From NCBI GenBank assembly GCA_028278205.1, contig JANQES010000110.1:1-64000 (forward strand): a DNA stretch of 64,000 bases, read 5' to 3'. Position 1 is the first letter of the stretch, and each line of letters opens with the position of its first letter. Of this stretch, positions 15,701-24,500 are shown in pieces. The notes under the pieces are model-generated. The model was not told the origin of the DNA. It did no database searches and saw only the letters and a program-made list of their open reading frames with translations. Position numbers and translations under genes: made by a program. The stretch comes from Rhodothermales bacterium (GTDB taxonomy: Bacteria > Bacteroidota > Rhodothermia > Rhodothermales > Bin80).

Positions 15701-18700
15701 CGCGATCAGCGGCGGCGGCTGGCAACTCGTGTCGATTCCGTTTTCGGATTTCTTCGACGACAACAGCATTTTCAACGGCGGCAACGGCGTCTTCGACCCG
15801 GTGCCCAACGTGGCGGGCGGCAACGGCCAACTCGTCAACGTGGTGCTGGCGCTGATCAGCAATTCGGGCGCGGATATTTCTTTCCGGACGGATTACTGGG
15901 CCTTTACCGAAGGGCCGCTGGGGCCGGGCATCGCCGTCTCGCCGGATGAGTTCGATTACGGCATCGTCGCGCCCGGCGGCAGTGCCTCGCAGCTTTTCAC
16001 CGTCACCAACGAAGGCTGCTCTGATTTGATCGTGACGGCGACGAGCCTGATCGGGCCGAATGCCGGTGAATTCAACATCGATAGCGGGGGTGGGGCTTTC
16101 ACGCTGGCGCCCGGCGACACGCGCGACGTGAGTGTCAGCTTCAACCCGGCGGGCGGCGGCGCGAAGTTCGCCACGCTGCGCTTCGAGAGCAACGACACCA
16201 ACAACAGCCCCACCGACGTGTCGCTGACCGGCAATCAAGACTTGCTCGAAGGCAAGGTGGTCTTCGACGACATGGAGCACGGCAATCCGTTCGGCAACGG
16301 CTGGTTCACCTTCAATGGCTCGGTCGGCGGCGGCGGCATCGATCCCAACGCGGCGGATCTGCCCCCGGCCAACGGCGGGGTGTTTTCGTTGCAGACCGGC
16401 TGGGGCAGCGGCGGCACGCCGGGCTTCCTCGGCGGCTTCGGGCGGACGTCCCCGGAGGATCTGTCCACCATGACGCATTTCAACCTGTGGATCAACCCCG
16501 ACGCCGGGCAGGATTACATCCTGGAAGTCAACCTTCAGGAAGATGACAACGGCGACAACGCTATCGGCAATCCCAACGACGATGAGTTTCAGTACAACCT
16601 GACGGTCGGGCCGCCGGGGTCGGGCGCGGGGGTCATCAGCGGCGGCGGGTGGCAGTTGGTGTCGATCCCGCTGGCGGACTTTTTCGACGACAACAGCTTC
16701 CTCAACGGCGGCAACGGCGTGCTCGATCCGGTATCGACGTCAAATGGCGGCAACGGCCAGTTGATCAACGTCGTCTTCGCCGTGATCAGCAATTCGGGCG
16801 CCGACGCCACGTTCCGCACCGACTTCTGGTGTTTCTCCGACGCGCCCCTGCGCGCCAAGGTCGCCTTCGACGACATGGAGCACGGCGATCCGTTCGGCAA
16901 CGGCTGGTTCACGTTTAACGGCAACGGTGGCGGCGGCATCGATCCGAACAATTCGGATCTGCCCCCGCAGGACGGCGGGTTTTTCTCGCTGCAAACTGGC
17001 TGGGGCAGCGGCGGCAATCCGGGTTTCTTCGGCGGCTTCGGGCGGACGTTCCCGGTGCAGATCGCGGACGTGACGCATTTCAACTTCTGGATCAATCCGG
17101 ACGCCGGGCAGGATTACGTGCTCGAAATCAACCTGCAAGACGACGACGACGGCGACGGGGCGTTTCCGTTCCCGGCGCCCAACGACGACGAGTTTCAGTA
17201 CAACTGCGTCATCAGCGACGTGGGGCCGTGCGCCATCAGCGGCGGCGGCTGGCAGTTGGTCTCGATCCCGCTGAGCGATTTCTTCGACGACAACTCGATC
17301 CACGGTGGCAACGGTGTCTTCGATCCGGTGCCGGTGGGCAGCGGTGGCAACGGGCAACTGATCAACATCGTCATCGCCGTCATCAGCAATTCGGGCGCCG
17401 ACGTGACGTTCCGCACCGATTTCTGGTGCTTCTCCGACGGTCCGCTGGAAGAGCCGGAGATCACCGTCACGCCGGCTTCGTTCGACTTCGGCCCCGTCGA
17501 AGTGGGCAGCAACGTGGTTCAGGTCTTCGACGTGAAGAACGAGGGCCTCGCCAACCTGTTGTTGCAGGATCTGGCGATTGCCGAGCACGACACCTGCCTC
17601 TACGCCATCACCAGCGGCGGCGACCCTGTAGCCGTGCCGTCCGGCGCGACGCATCGGGTCGAGGTCACGTTCAGCCCGATGATGGCGCCGCTGGAGGTTT
17701 TCACGGCGGAACTCCGCATCGCCAGCAACGACGCCGACGAGGATACCGTCGTCGTGGATTTATCGGGCCGAGGGGTGCCCGCTGTGCCCGGCGCCCTCGT
17801 CCTGCTGGCGGATAAAGACATCGAAATCGACCGGCGCGTTAACTCCGAAGGCGACATCCACGCCAACGACGACATCCGCTTCAAACGAGGCAGCCCCTCC
17901 ACGCACACCGGGAATCTGACGGCCCTCGATGACATCCGCCTCGACCGGGACAACACCATCGACGGCGACGTTGCTGCCGGGGGCGATTTGCTGCTGGGAT
18001 GTGATGACGATGACGACGACGGCAGCGCCGCCGCCAAGAGCGCCGACGACGACGATGACGACGGCGGCGGAGACGATGACGACGACGGCGATGATGACGA
18101 TGACGGCGATGATGATGACGACGGCGATGATGACGACGACGGCGAAAACTGTGACCCAGGCCGCGTGACCATCACTGGCGATGCCACCGCCGGCGCTCCC
18201 ATCGATTCCCTGGGGCTTCCCATCCTCGTGTACTCGGCGGGCGGAGACGACGTCGACGTCGGCAAGAATCAAAACCAGACGCTGGCGCCCGGATCGTACG
18301 GCGAGGTCAAGGTTAAAAAGAACGGCACGCTGTTCCTGTCGAGCGGCGAGTATTTCTTCGACGAATTGGATCTGAAGCAGGACGCGGTGCTCTCTATCGA
18401 CATCACGAACGGCCCGGTGACGATCAATGTGGTTGACGACGTGACGTTCGACAAGCGGGCCGAGGTGCAGATCACGCCGATGGGCGCCGACGGCAGCCGC
18501 TGGGTGACGATCAACAGCCTCAAAGACATCGAGGTGAAGAAAGAGGCGGTGGTGCTCGGTTCGCTGAATGCGCCCGAAGGCGAGGTGACGCTCGCCAAAG
18601 AGGTATCTTTCAGGGGAGCCATCAGTGCTGAGGAGATCGACATCGATCAGGACGTCTCGTTCGTGCCGCACGGCCCCGTCGGGCCGGTGACGATTCCGGA

Positions 18701-19040
18701 GGTGGTGGCGTCGCTGCAACAGGATGAGACGGTACAAATGCTAGAAACCGCCGGAGTAGCGACGGAGGCGTTGCCCACGGAATATGCCCTGGGGCAGAAT
18801 TACCCGAACCCCTTCAACCCGGTGACGCAGATCCGCTTCCAACTGCCCGAAGCGCAGCACGTCCGGCTGGCCGTCTACGACATGCTGGGCCGCAGCGTGG
18901 CCGTGCTCGCCGACGGCGCGATGCCCGCCGGCGCGCACGAAGTCAGCTTCGATGCGACGCGGCTGGCCAGCGGTATGTACCTCTACCGCATCACCGCCGG
19001 CGACTTCAGCCAGGTGCGGCGTATGGTGTTGGTGAAGTAG
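12768..19040 (+). CDS. Giant multimodular secreted GH16 glucanase with T9SS sorting domain
   Basis: A 2090-aa secreted enzyme with a strong RBS (AAAGGAGG, 12755-12762). Order: signal peptide 1-32; GH16 about 35-281 with GEIDIME (Glu159, Asp161, Glu164) and WGNNELQWY, laminarinase-like; Ig-like domain 287-375 (ITSPSDGASL, AEGPYRIRALVTDNAG); CBM6-like 378-538 (GTIEAENYDTGG, VDVEPTSD); four copies of a ~200-aa module starting FDDMEHG at about 544, 857, 1163 and 1364; choice-of-anchor-D/ASH-type domains at about 745-850, 1055-1158 and 1563-1670; a beta-solenoid-like region about 1675-1970 split by an Asp/Gly tract (1745-1795); and a T9SS C-terminal domain about 1998-2090 (YPNPFNP, MLGRSVAVL, GMYLYRI). 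The tail indicates export and surface attachment through type IX secretion. It is probably the main surface glucanase of the locus. Confidence 0.92.
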   Translation: MNRFYDVVRATLIPFFLLLIVLLMQARSAAAQCAEMTNCVLVFQDEFDGTEVDLSKWTLLTGDGTDFGLPPGWGNNELQWYQEENATVAGGFLTITAKEEMVNGYNYTSSRMITANKADFTYGRMEMRAKMPITQGMWPAFWMFFTGPGEYGGWAASGEIDIMEYIGSEPDRVFGTIHYGQPFPGNVFSSTDYFLPSGTFNDAFHTFAIEWEPGEIRWYVDNILYATRNVWWSNGGNYPAPFDQDFHLLLNFAVGGNLPGNPDPTSVFPQEYIVDYVRVYQSTDLPAVAITSPSDGASLSPGPLTITADASATLGVASVQFLQGDIVLGEDTTAPYELSLANVAEGPYRIRALVTDNAGTINYSDFVEVTVGSAAQGSYAMVAAPVPGTIEAENYDTGGQGVAYNDNDPEVNQGSKFAGNIYRNSDGVDVEPTSDVGGGSNIGFTATGESLDYTVDVQATGLYDVEVRVASPSGGSLRLEFDGVDKTGSITFPATGGFQDWVSVTKEDVPLDAGVQIMTMVLEASDFNVNKIIITPADPSSGDKVVFDDMEHGDPLGNGWFAFGGAVGGGGIDPNFADLPPANGGSASLQTGWGSGGTPGFFGGFGRTNPVDLDQSTFFNFWINPDAGQDYTLEINLQDDDDGDNAIADPNNGADDEFQFNCTISATGPCAVSGGGWQLVSIPLGDFVDDNSFLTGGNGVLDAVPVSGGGNGQLINVVVAVISNSGADVNFRTDYWSFTNGPLGAEIAVAPTTHDYGLVPSGGSALQAFTVTNEGCTDLEVTAASILGPDAAEFSIFSGGAPFTVAPGGSQDIIVVFSPSSEGPKSATLRIESSDADEGTLDVALLGEGTASTGNKLVFDDMEHGNPANNGWFTFAGAAGGGIDANSTDLPPENGGSFSLQTGWGSGGNPGFFGGFGRTNPQNLFSKTYFNFWINPDAGQDYLIEINLQDDDNGDNSIDNPNDDEFQFNCVVSPTGPCAISGGGWQLVSIPFSDFFDDNSIFNGGNGVFDPVPNVAGGNGQLVNVVLALISNSGADISFRTDYWAFTEGPLGPGIAVSPDEFDYGIVAPGGSASQLFTVTNEGCSDLIVTATSLIGPNAGEFNIDSGGGAFTLAPGDTRDVSVSFNPAGGGAKFATLRFESNDTNNSPTDVSLTGNQDLLEGKVVFDDMEHGNPFGNGWFTFNGSVGGGGIDPNAADLPPANGGVFSLQTGWGSGGTPGFLGGFGRTSPEDLSTMTHFNLWINPDAGQDYILEVNLQEDDNGDNAIGNPNDDEFQYNLTVGPPGSGAGVISGGGWQLVSIPLADFFDDNSFLNGGNGVLDPVSTSNGGNGQLINVVFAVISNSGADATFRTDFWCFSDAPLRAKVAFDDMEHGDPFGNGWFTFNGNGGGGIDPNNSDLPPQDGGFFSLQTGWGSGGNPGFFGGFGRTFPVQIADVTHFNFWINPDAGQDYVLEINLQDDDDGDGAFPFPAPNDDEFQYNCVISDVGPCAISGGGWQLVSIPLSDFFDDNSIHGGNGVFDPVPVGSGGNGQLINIVIAVISNSGADVTFRTDFWCFSDGPLEEPEITVTPASFDFGPVEVGSNVVQVFDVKNEGLANLLLQDLAIAEHDTCLYAITSGGDPVAVPSGATHRVEVTFSPMMAPLEVFTAELRIASNDADEDTVVVDLSGRGVPAVPGALVLLADKDIEIDRRVNSEGDIHANDDIRFKRGSPSTHTGNLTALDDIRLDRDNTIDGDVAAGGDLLLGCDDDDDDGSAAAKSADDDDDDGGGDDDDDGDDDDDGDDDDDGDDDDDGENCDPGRVTITGDATAGAPIDSLGLPILVYSAGGDDVDVGKNQNQTLAPGSYGEVKVKKNGTLFLSSGEYFFDELDLKQDAVLSIDITNGPVTINVVDDVTFDKRAEVQITPMGADGSRWVTINSLKDIEVKKEAVVLGSLNAPEGEVTLAKEVSFRGAISAEEIDIDQDVSFVPHGPVGPVTIPEVVASLQQDETVQMLETAGVATEALPTEYALGQNYPNPFNPVTQIRFQLPEAQHVRLAVYDMLGRSVAVLADGAMPAGAHEVSFDATRLASGMYLYRITAGDFSQVRRMVLVK
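14396..17450 (+). repeat. Four in-gene copies of the ~600-bp FDDMEHG module
   Basis: The copies start near 14396, 15335, 16252 and 16858. Copies 1-2 and 2-3 are separated by ASH-type domains, while copies 3 and 4 abut directly. Shared landmarks are FDDMEHG, NGWF, LQTGWGSGG, FGGFGRT, WINPDAGQDY, NLQDDDDGD, GGGWQLVSIPL, DDNS, GGNGV and FRTDYW. A fifth copy is in the next GH16 gene. Stretches are close enough at DNA level to allow slippage or recombination. Confidence 0.9.
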
Positions 19041-19123
19041 GCGTCGAAGCAGGCAAGACTAATCAATGCGAATTCAGCGTTGAAATAGAGAGCTGTTGAA
19101 AACAAGCTGAAAACGGCGAAAAC

Positions 19124-19158
19124 CATACCTGCCAGGTTTCCAAAACCTGGCAGGTATG
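19124..19158. repeat. Perfect palindromic repeat (CCTGCCAGGTTT type)
   Basis: Arms CATACCTGCCAGGTTT (19124-19139) and its exact complement (19143-19158) are separated by 3 nt. It is a fixed-sequence palindrome of a type I recall from many Bacteroidota intergenic regions. It lies between the two GH16 genes and could fold as a terminator. Confidence 0.85.
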
Positions 19159-19216
19159 CCCCAAATTCCCCAACCCTTAATTCGCATAATTATCGAACCA
19201 AACCGAGAGGTTCATC

Positions 19217-20962
19217 GTGAATACGCGCGATTTACGTCGTCAGGCCGTTTTACGCGTCTTGTTGATGGCTGTGATCGTCGGGCTTTGCCAGATTGGTCTC
19301 GTGCAGGCGCAGACCTGGGAGTTGGTCTGGGCTGATGAGTTCGACGGCACCGAGGTTGATCAGACCAAATGGTCGTTTCAAACCGGCGACGGCTGCCCGA
19401 ATTTGTGCGGGTGGGGCAACAACGAACTCGAATGGTATCAGGCCGAAAACGCCACCGTCGCAGATGGTTTTCTGACCATCACGGCCCGCGAAGAGCAGGC
19501 CGGCGGCAAGAATTATACGTCGGCGCGGATGCGGACGATCAACCAGGGCGACTGGACGTACGGACGCTTCGAGGTCCGCGCCAAGATGCCCATCGGCAAG
19601 GGGATCTGGCCCGCCCTCTGGATGCTGCCGACCGATCCGTCGATCTACGGCACCTGGGCCGCCAGCGGCGAGATCGACATCATGGAGTACGTCGGTGATG
19701 AACCGGATGAAGTTTTTGGGACGATTCACTTCGGTGCGCCCTGGCCCGGCAATCAGTCTTCATCCAGCCCGTATACTTTGCAGCAGGGCACCTTCCACGA
19801 TGATTTCCACGTCTTTGCCGTCGAGTGGGAACGCGGCGCGATACGCTGGTACGTCGATGACGAGCTGTATGCGACCAAGACGAGTTGGTCGTCAACGGGC
19901 GGTCCGTTTCCCGCGCCCTTCGACGTTGATTTTCACCTGTTGCTGAACGTGGCCGTCGGCGGGAATTTGCCCGGCAATCCAGACGCTTCGACGGTGTTTC
20001 CGCAAACGATGGTCGTCGATTACGTCCGCGTCTTTGAGGATGTGAGCGGCGGCGGCGGCGGGCCTCAGGGAGACCTGCTCTTCGACGACATGGAACACGG
20101 CGACCCTGGCGCCAACGGATGGTTCTCGTTTGGTGGAAGCACCGGCGGCGGGGGCATCGGCGCCAACAACACCGATCTGCCGCCGAGCGATGGCGGCAGC
20201 TTCTCGATCGAAGCCGGCTTCGGCGGCACCGCCGGCTTCCTCGGCGGCTTCGGACGCACCAACCGGCTCGACCTCTCGGCATCGACCCACTTTAACTTCT
20301 GGATCAACCCCAACGCCGGCCAATCCTACACGCTGGAGGTCAACCTTCAGGATGACGACAACGGCGACGACGAAATCCCCAGCCCCTCTGCCGTCGATGA
20401 CGAATATCAGTTCGACTGCGTCGTCAGCGCGTCTGGACCCTGCGCCACGAGCGGCGGTGGCTGGCAGTTGGTGTCGATCCCGTTCACCGATTTCTTCGAC
20501 GACAACTCGTTCCACACCGGCGGCAACGCCGTCTTTGACCCGACGCCCGTGTCGGCGGGCGGCAACGGCCAGCTTGTCAACGTCGTTATCGCCATCATCG
20601 GCACGGGCACAGATGTGAATTTCCGGACGGATAACTGGCTTTTCGCTGACAGTTCGATGGCGTCGACGGCTCTGGAGGATCCGGCAGAAGTGCCGGCGCA
20701 GGCGAAGCTCGGTTCGGCCTATCCGAACCCGTTCAGCCGCGCGACGCAGTTCGACCTGACCGTCGAGCAGCCGCAGCGGGTGAAAGTCGAAGTGGTCGAT
20801 GTGCTCGGGCGCGCGGTGGCGGTGCTGCACGACGGGATGCTGCGGGGGCAAGAGACGCGAATTTTTACATTTTCCGGCGCGGGTCTCTCCAACGGCCTCT
20901 ACGTCTATCGCGTGACCGGAGAACGGTTCGTTGAAAGTCGCCGGGTGGTGTTGGTTCGGTGA
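19217..20962 (+). CDS. Secreted GH16 glucanase with FDDMEHG module and T9SS sorting domain
   Basis: A 581-aa protein starting at GTG 19217, with GAGAGG 6 nt upstream and a good signal peptide (VLLMAVIVGLCQIGLVQAQ). The GH16 domain covers about residues 33-275 (WELVWADEFDGTEVDQTKW, GWGNNELEWYQ) with GEIDIME, where Glu152 is the nucleophile, Asp154 the helper and Glu157 the acid/base. One copy of the FDDMEHG module follows at about 290-480. A T9SS-type tail ends the protein (AYPNPFSRATQFDL, VVDVLGRAVAVL, NGLYVYRV, RRVVLVR). It is a simpler relative of the 2090-aa enzyme upstream, lacking its Ig, CBM6, ASH and solenoid parts. It probably attacks the same beta-1,3-glucan at the cell surface. Confidence 0.92.
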   Translation: MNTRDLRRQAVLRVLLMAVIVGLCQIGLVQAQTWELVWADEFDGTEVDQTKWSFQTGDGCPNLCGWGNNELEWYQAENATVADGFLTITAREEQAGGKNYTSARMRTINQGDWTYGRFEVRAKMPIGKGIWPALWMLPTDPSIYGTWAASGEIDIMEYVGDEPDEVFGTIHFGAPWPGNQSSSSPYTLQQGTFHDDFHVFAVEWERGAIRWYVDDELYATKTSWSSTGGPFPAPFDVDFHLLLNVAVGGNLPGNPDASTVFPQTMVVDYVRVFEDVSGGGGGPQGDLLFDDMEHGDPGANGWFSFGGSTGGGGIGANNTDLPPSDGGSFSIEAGFGGTAGFLGGFGRTNRLDLSASTHFNFWINPNAGQSYTLEVNLQDDDNGDDEIPSPSAVDDEYQFDCVVSASGPCATSGGGWQLVSIPFTDFFDDNSFHTGGNAVFDPTPVSAGGNGQLVNVVIAIIGTGTDVNFRTDNWLFADSSMASTALEDPAEVPAQAKLGSAYPNPFSRATQFDLTVEQPQRVKVEVVDVLGRAVAVLHDGMLRGQETRIFTFSGAGLSNGLYVYRVTGERFVESRRVVLVR

Positions 20963-21502
20963 TATTACTTGATTATAACATAGAAAGCGGTTGTTTAGTA
21001 GATTTCTGGAAGGGGAAATGATGGGGACTGTATGGCTATTTTATGAACGATTTTGTAAATACCGACACGGCCACAGGACGGCCCCGGCGAGGGTGAAGAA
21101 CGGCAATTAGGAAGCGGTTCCACCCTTGACAAAGGAACCGGAAATAAAGATCTTCAAAAGATAATCCAGGGTTAATCCTGGTGTAAAGCTATCTCCGCCG
21201 AGGGGCGGCAGTGAGATAGCAATCATAGATGAGCACGAAAGCACCGGTGCTGCGTAGTTGGCTGCCTATCAACTAGCCGATCACCCCTCCGCAAGTATTG
21301 CCGGTGCTTTAGATCATCGCCCCCGCATGGCATTCGATCATCGCTGCCACGATTTTTGTCGAATGTTGCTGCACACTCACCTGAGACCCCCCGCCGCCAT
21401 CACACGCCGACGCGCTTCTACGCACGCCCCCCTCCTCGGTACGACAGAGCCTCAGCGTTCTGGTGGCATTCCTGTAATCAACCACTTCTGGAGGATCGTA
21501 CC
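20963..21502 (+). other. 540-nt gene-free leader of the TonB receptor with several predicted stems
   Basis: No gene is supported here. Potential RNA stems on the plus strand are CGGTTCC/GGAACCG (21114-21139), CCAGG-GTTAAT-CCTGG (21166-21181), and a two-tier stem GCTATCTC...GAGATAGC enclosing CGCC/GGCG (about 21188-21220). These are followed by AGCACGAAAGC and the self-complementary AGCACCGGTGCT (about 21240-21251). The cluster spans about 21110-21255 and ends about 250 nt before the ATG. I could not match it to a known riboswitch class. GGAGG at 21490-21494 serves the TonB gene. Confidence 0.4.
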
Positions 21503-24500
21503 ATGAGGTTGGTAAGGCTACTGTGCTTCTTTGCGCTATTGGGACTCACGGCAACGGCCGCCTTCGCCCAAACCGGGAAGATTGCCGGCACCGTCACCGA
21601 TGCGGGTACCGGCGAGACGCTCCCCGGCGTCAACATCCTGATTGAAGGGACGACGCAAGGCGCGGTGAGCGGCGCCGACGGCTACTACTTCATCAACAAC
21701 GTACGCCCCGGCACGTACGTGCTTCGGGCCTCGTTCATCGGGTTCCTCTCTGAGCAGATCCAGAACGTTCGCGTCAGCACCGGCCTGACTTCCACCGTGG
21801 ACATCGCGATGCGTGAGGAGGCGGTCGGTCTGGAAGAGATTGTCGTGACGTCCGAGCGGCCTATCGTGCAGCTCGACGTGTCGGCCAACGTAGCCAGTCT
21901 CAACCCGGAGGAGTTTGAGGATCTCCCGGTGGCGGGGGTTAACGAGGTGCTCGACTTGCAGGCCGGTATCGAGCCAGGCTTGCAGATCCGAGGCGGCGGC
22001 GTTGGCGAGATCGCCTTCGTCGTCGACGGGTTGAACCTGCGGACCGGGCGCGACCACCAGCCCTTCACCAACATCAGCTACACCTCGTTGGAGGAGGTGC
22101 AGGTGCAGACGGGCGGGTTCAACGCCGAGTATGGCAACGTCCGCTCCGGCATCGTCAACGTGGCTACCAAAGAGCCGCCTCGCGACCGGTATACCTTCGA
22201 CGGGCTCTTCCGCTACCAGCCTCCCCAGGCGAAGAGCCGGGGCGGTTTGCCGGAAGACTTCGACAGTTATTATATCCGTCCTTACGTCGATCCGGCCACA
22301 GCCTTCGATGGCACGGGTGTGTGGGATATCTACACGCAGCGGCAGTATAACTCCCACGAAGGCTGGAACGCCATTGCCGACCGGCTCCAGACCGACGGCT
22401 TCGACGTGACGCCGCAGGATATGCAGGAGTACTTCAATTTCGTTCACCGGAAGGACAACGAGATTGACATCCCCGACTATGAGGCCGATTTCACCCTGGG
22501 CGGGCCGCTCATCCCCGGCTTGAGCAGTAAACTCGGCGACCTGCGCTTCCTGGCCTCGTACCGGGGCACCCAGACGGCGTATATCTGGACGGGCACCCGC
22601 GACTCCTTCGACGAAAACACCTACCAACTCAAGCTGATCTCCAACGTCGGGCGCGGCATGAAGCTCACCCTGCACGGGATGCGCGGCACCGAGCGGGGCA
22701 ACAACCGAAACCGCAACATTCCTGATACCCAGGTCTGGCGCGGCAACATGCCTAATTATCCCTGGCAGAGCGCCGGCGCTGCCAACCAGGCCGGCCGCGA
22801 TAGCGCCGCCGGCGGCGATGCCGTCGAACCCCTCGATCTTTTCGGGTCGGACCTGACCCGTCGGGCCTGGATGTTTTTCTCAGACGGCGCGCTGGCCCTG
22901 GCCGACGTCGACCATACCTTGCTCGGCGCCAACTTCACGCACACGATCAGCGCCAACACCTTTTACGAGGTGAGCTTGCAGTCCTTCTCGTCGAAGTACA
23001 GAAGCCGCTTCCCCAACCTGCGCGACGGCTCCTTCGTGTGCCCGGAATCGGGGACGGGCCCCAACGGGCAGGCCTGTGATCCGGGCACGTTCGTGCCGGT
23101 GCTGGCTTCCAACAACTTCGGCCGGCCTACGCCCGAAAACCTGATGGGCTTCGACGGAGCGCAGTTTGAGCAGTGCTTCGGCGGCGGCAGCGACCTCAAC
23201 GGCGACGGCGACGTGGTGGGCTACTGCGTCGGCGACGAGCCCTTCGGCTTCGCCGGGCAGGGCGGCAACCTCCTCGGCGGCACCGAGACCACCGGCGGGC
23301 ACTGGGTCAAAACGCGCGACACCTCCGACGTGAGTGTCTTCACCGGGCGTTTTGCGCTGACGAGCCAGGTCAACCGCTTCCTCCAGATCAAAACCGGCGC
23401 TGAACTCATCCTCAGCGACTACGATCTGCACTACGGGCGGGTCAACCTGGCGCTTGTAGGCCCGGAACCGGAACAGGACTTCCCGTTCTCTCGGTCTCCT
23501 GTTCAGGGAGCGGCCTTCGCTCAGGGCAAGCTCGAATTTCAAGGCATGATTGCCAACCTCGGCGTTCGTCTCGACTACTTCGACGCCAATACGGCGTGGT
23601 GGGTCGCCGAAAACCCGTACGACGGGGCCTTCCGCGGGCGCGTCGATGCTCTGGACGAGAACCTGCCCAAAGAAGACCCGGATGCGCAGATCTTCGTGAG
23701 CCCGCGCCTGGGTATTTCGTTTCCCATCACCGAAGACAGCAAACTCTATTTCAACTATGGGCATTTCCGGCAGATGCTCAACCCCTTCACGCTCTTCGGT
23801 ATTCAGCAATCGGCCAGCGGCGGCATCAACACCATCGGCAACCCGGACCACCCGCTGCCGCTGACGGTGGCCTACGAACTGGGCTTCGACCAGAACATTG
23901 CCGACCAGTTCTTGCTGCGCGTCTCGGGCTTCTACCGGGATATCCGCGACCAGCCCCGGGGCGTTACCTACGAAGGGCTGGGCGACTTCGTGAACTATGC
24001 CACCCGCGAGCCCTGGAACTATGAAGATGTTCGCGGGGCCGAGTTTTCGCTCTCGAAGACCCGGGGCAAATGGGTGCGCGGGTTCTTTAACTTCACGTTC
24101 CTGCAACGCAAAGAGGGCAACTTCGGCTTTGCGGAGTTCGACGAAAACACCTTCGAGCAGCGCAACTACCTGCGGACCTCGACTGACTACCGGCTCAACT
24201 CGCCCATTGCCGAGCCGTTTGCGCGCCTGAACCTGATCTTCATCACGCCTTTCAAGTTTGTCGAGTCTGTCCTCGGCGGGGATCTGCTGGGCGACTGGCG
24301 GGTGAGCCTGCTGGGTGAGTGGCGCGACGGGCGGGAGTTTATCTGGAACGGAGGCGGGGGCGACTTCCCGGAACTCCGCGAAAATACTGCCTGGCGGGAT
24401 TGGATTGAGTTCGACCTGCGCTTCACCAAACACATCAACACCCGGTTGGGCGGCGCCCAGCTTTTCCTGGACGTCAACAACGTTTTCAACCGCAGGCATC

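Noticed and set aside
14940..16478. 512-codon antisense frame over the GH16 modules
   Set aside because: Its periodicity only mirrors the repeated FDDMEHG modules on the coding strand.
18001..18150. DDDDDG tract as a frameshift or sequencing artefact
   Set aside because: The frame continues correctly on both sides into the same solenoid-like domain and the T9SS tail; kept as real, with long-read confirmation suggested.
21060..21260. Cobalamin riboswitch before the TonB receptor
   Set aside because: The conserved B12 box and the GCCACTG/GGGAAG elements are not present in the expected order.
21258..21506. 82-aa plus-strand frame upstream of the TonB gene
   Set aside because: No ribosome binding site, no domain, and it overlaps the leader and the real start region.
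22880..24499. 539-codon antisense frame over the TonB receptor
   Set aside because: No start signal or family resemblance; the receptor reads through without interruption.
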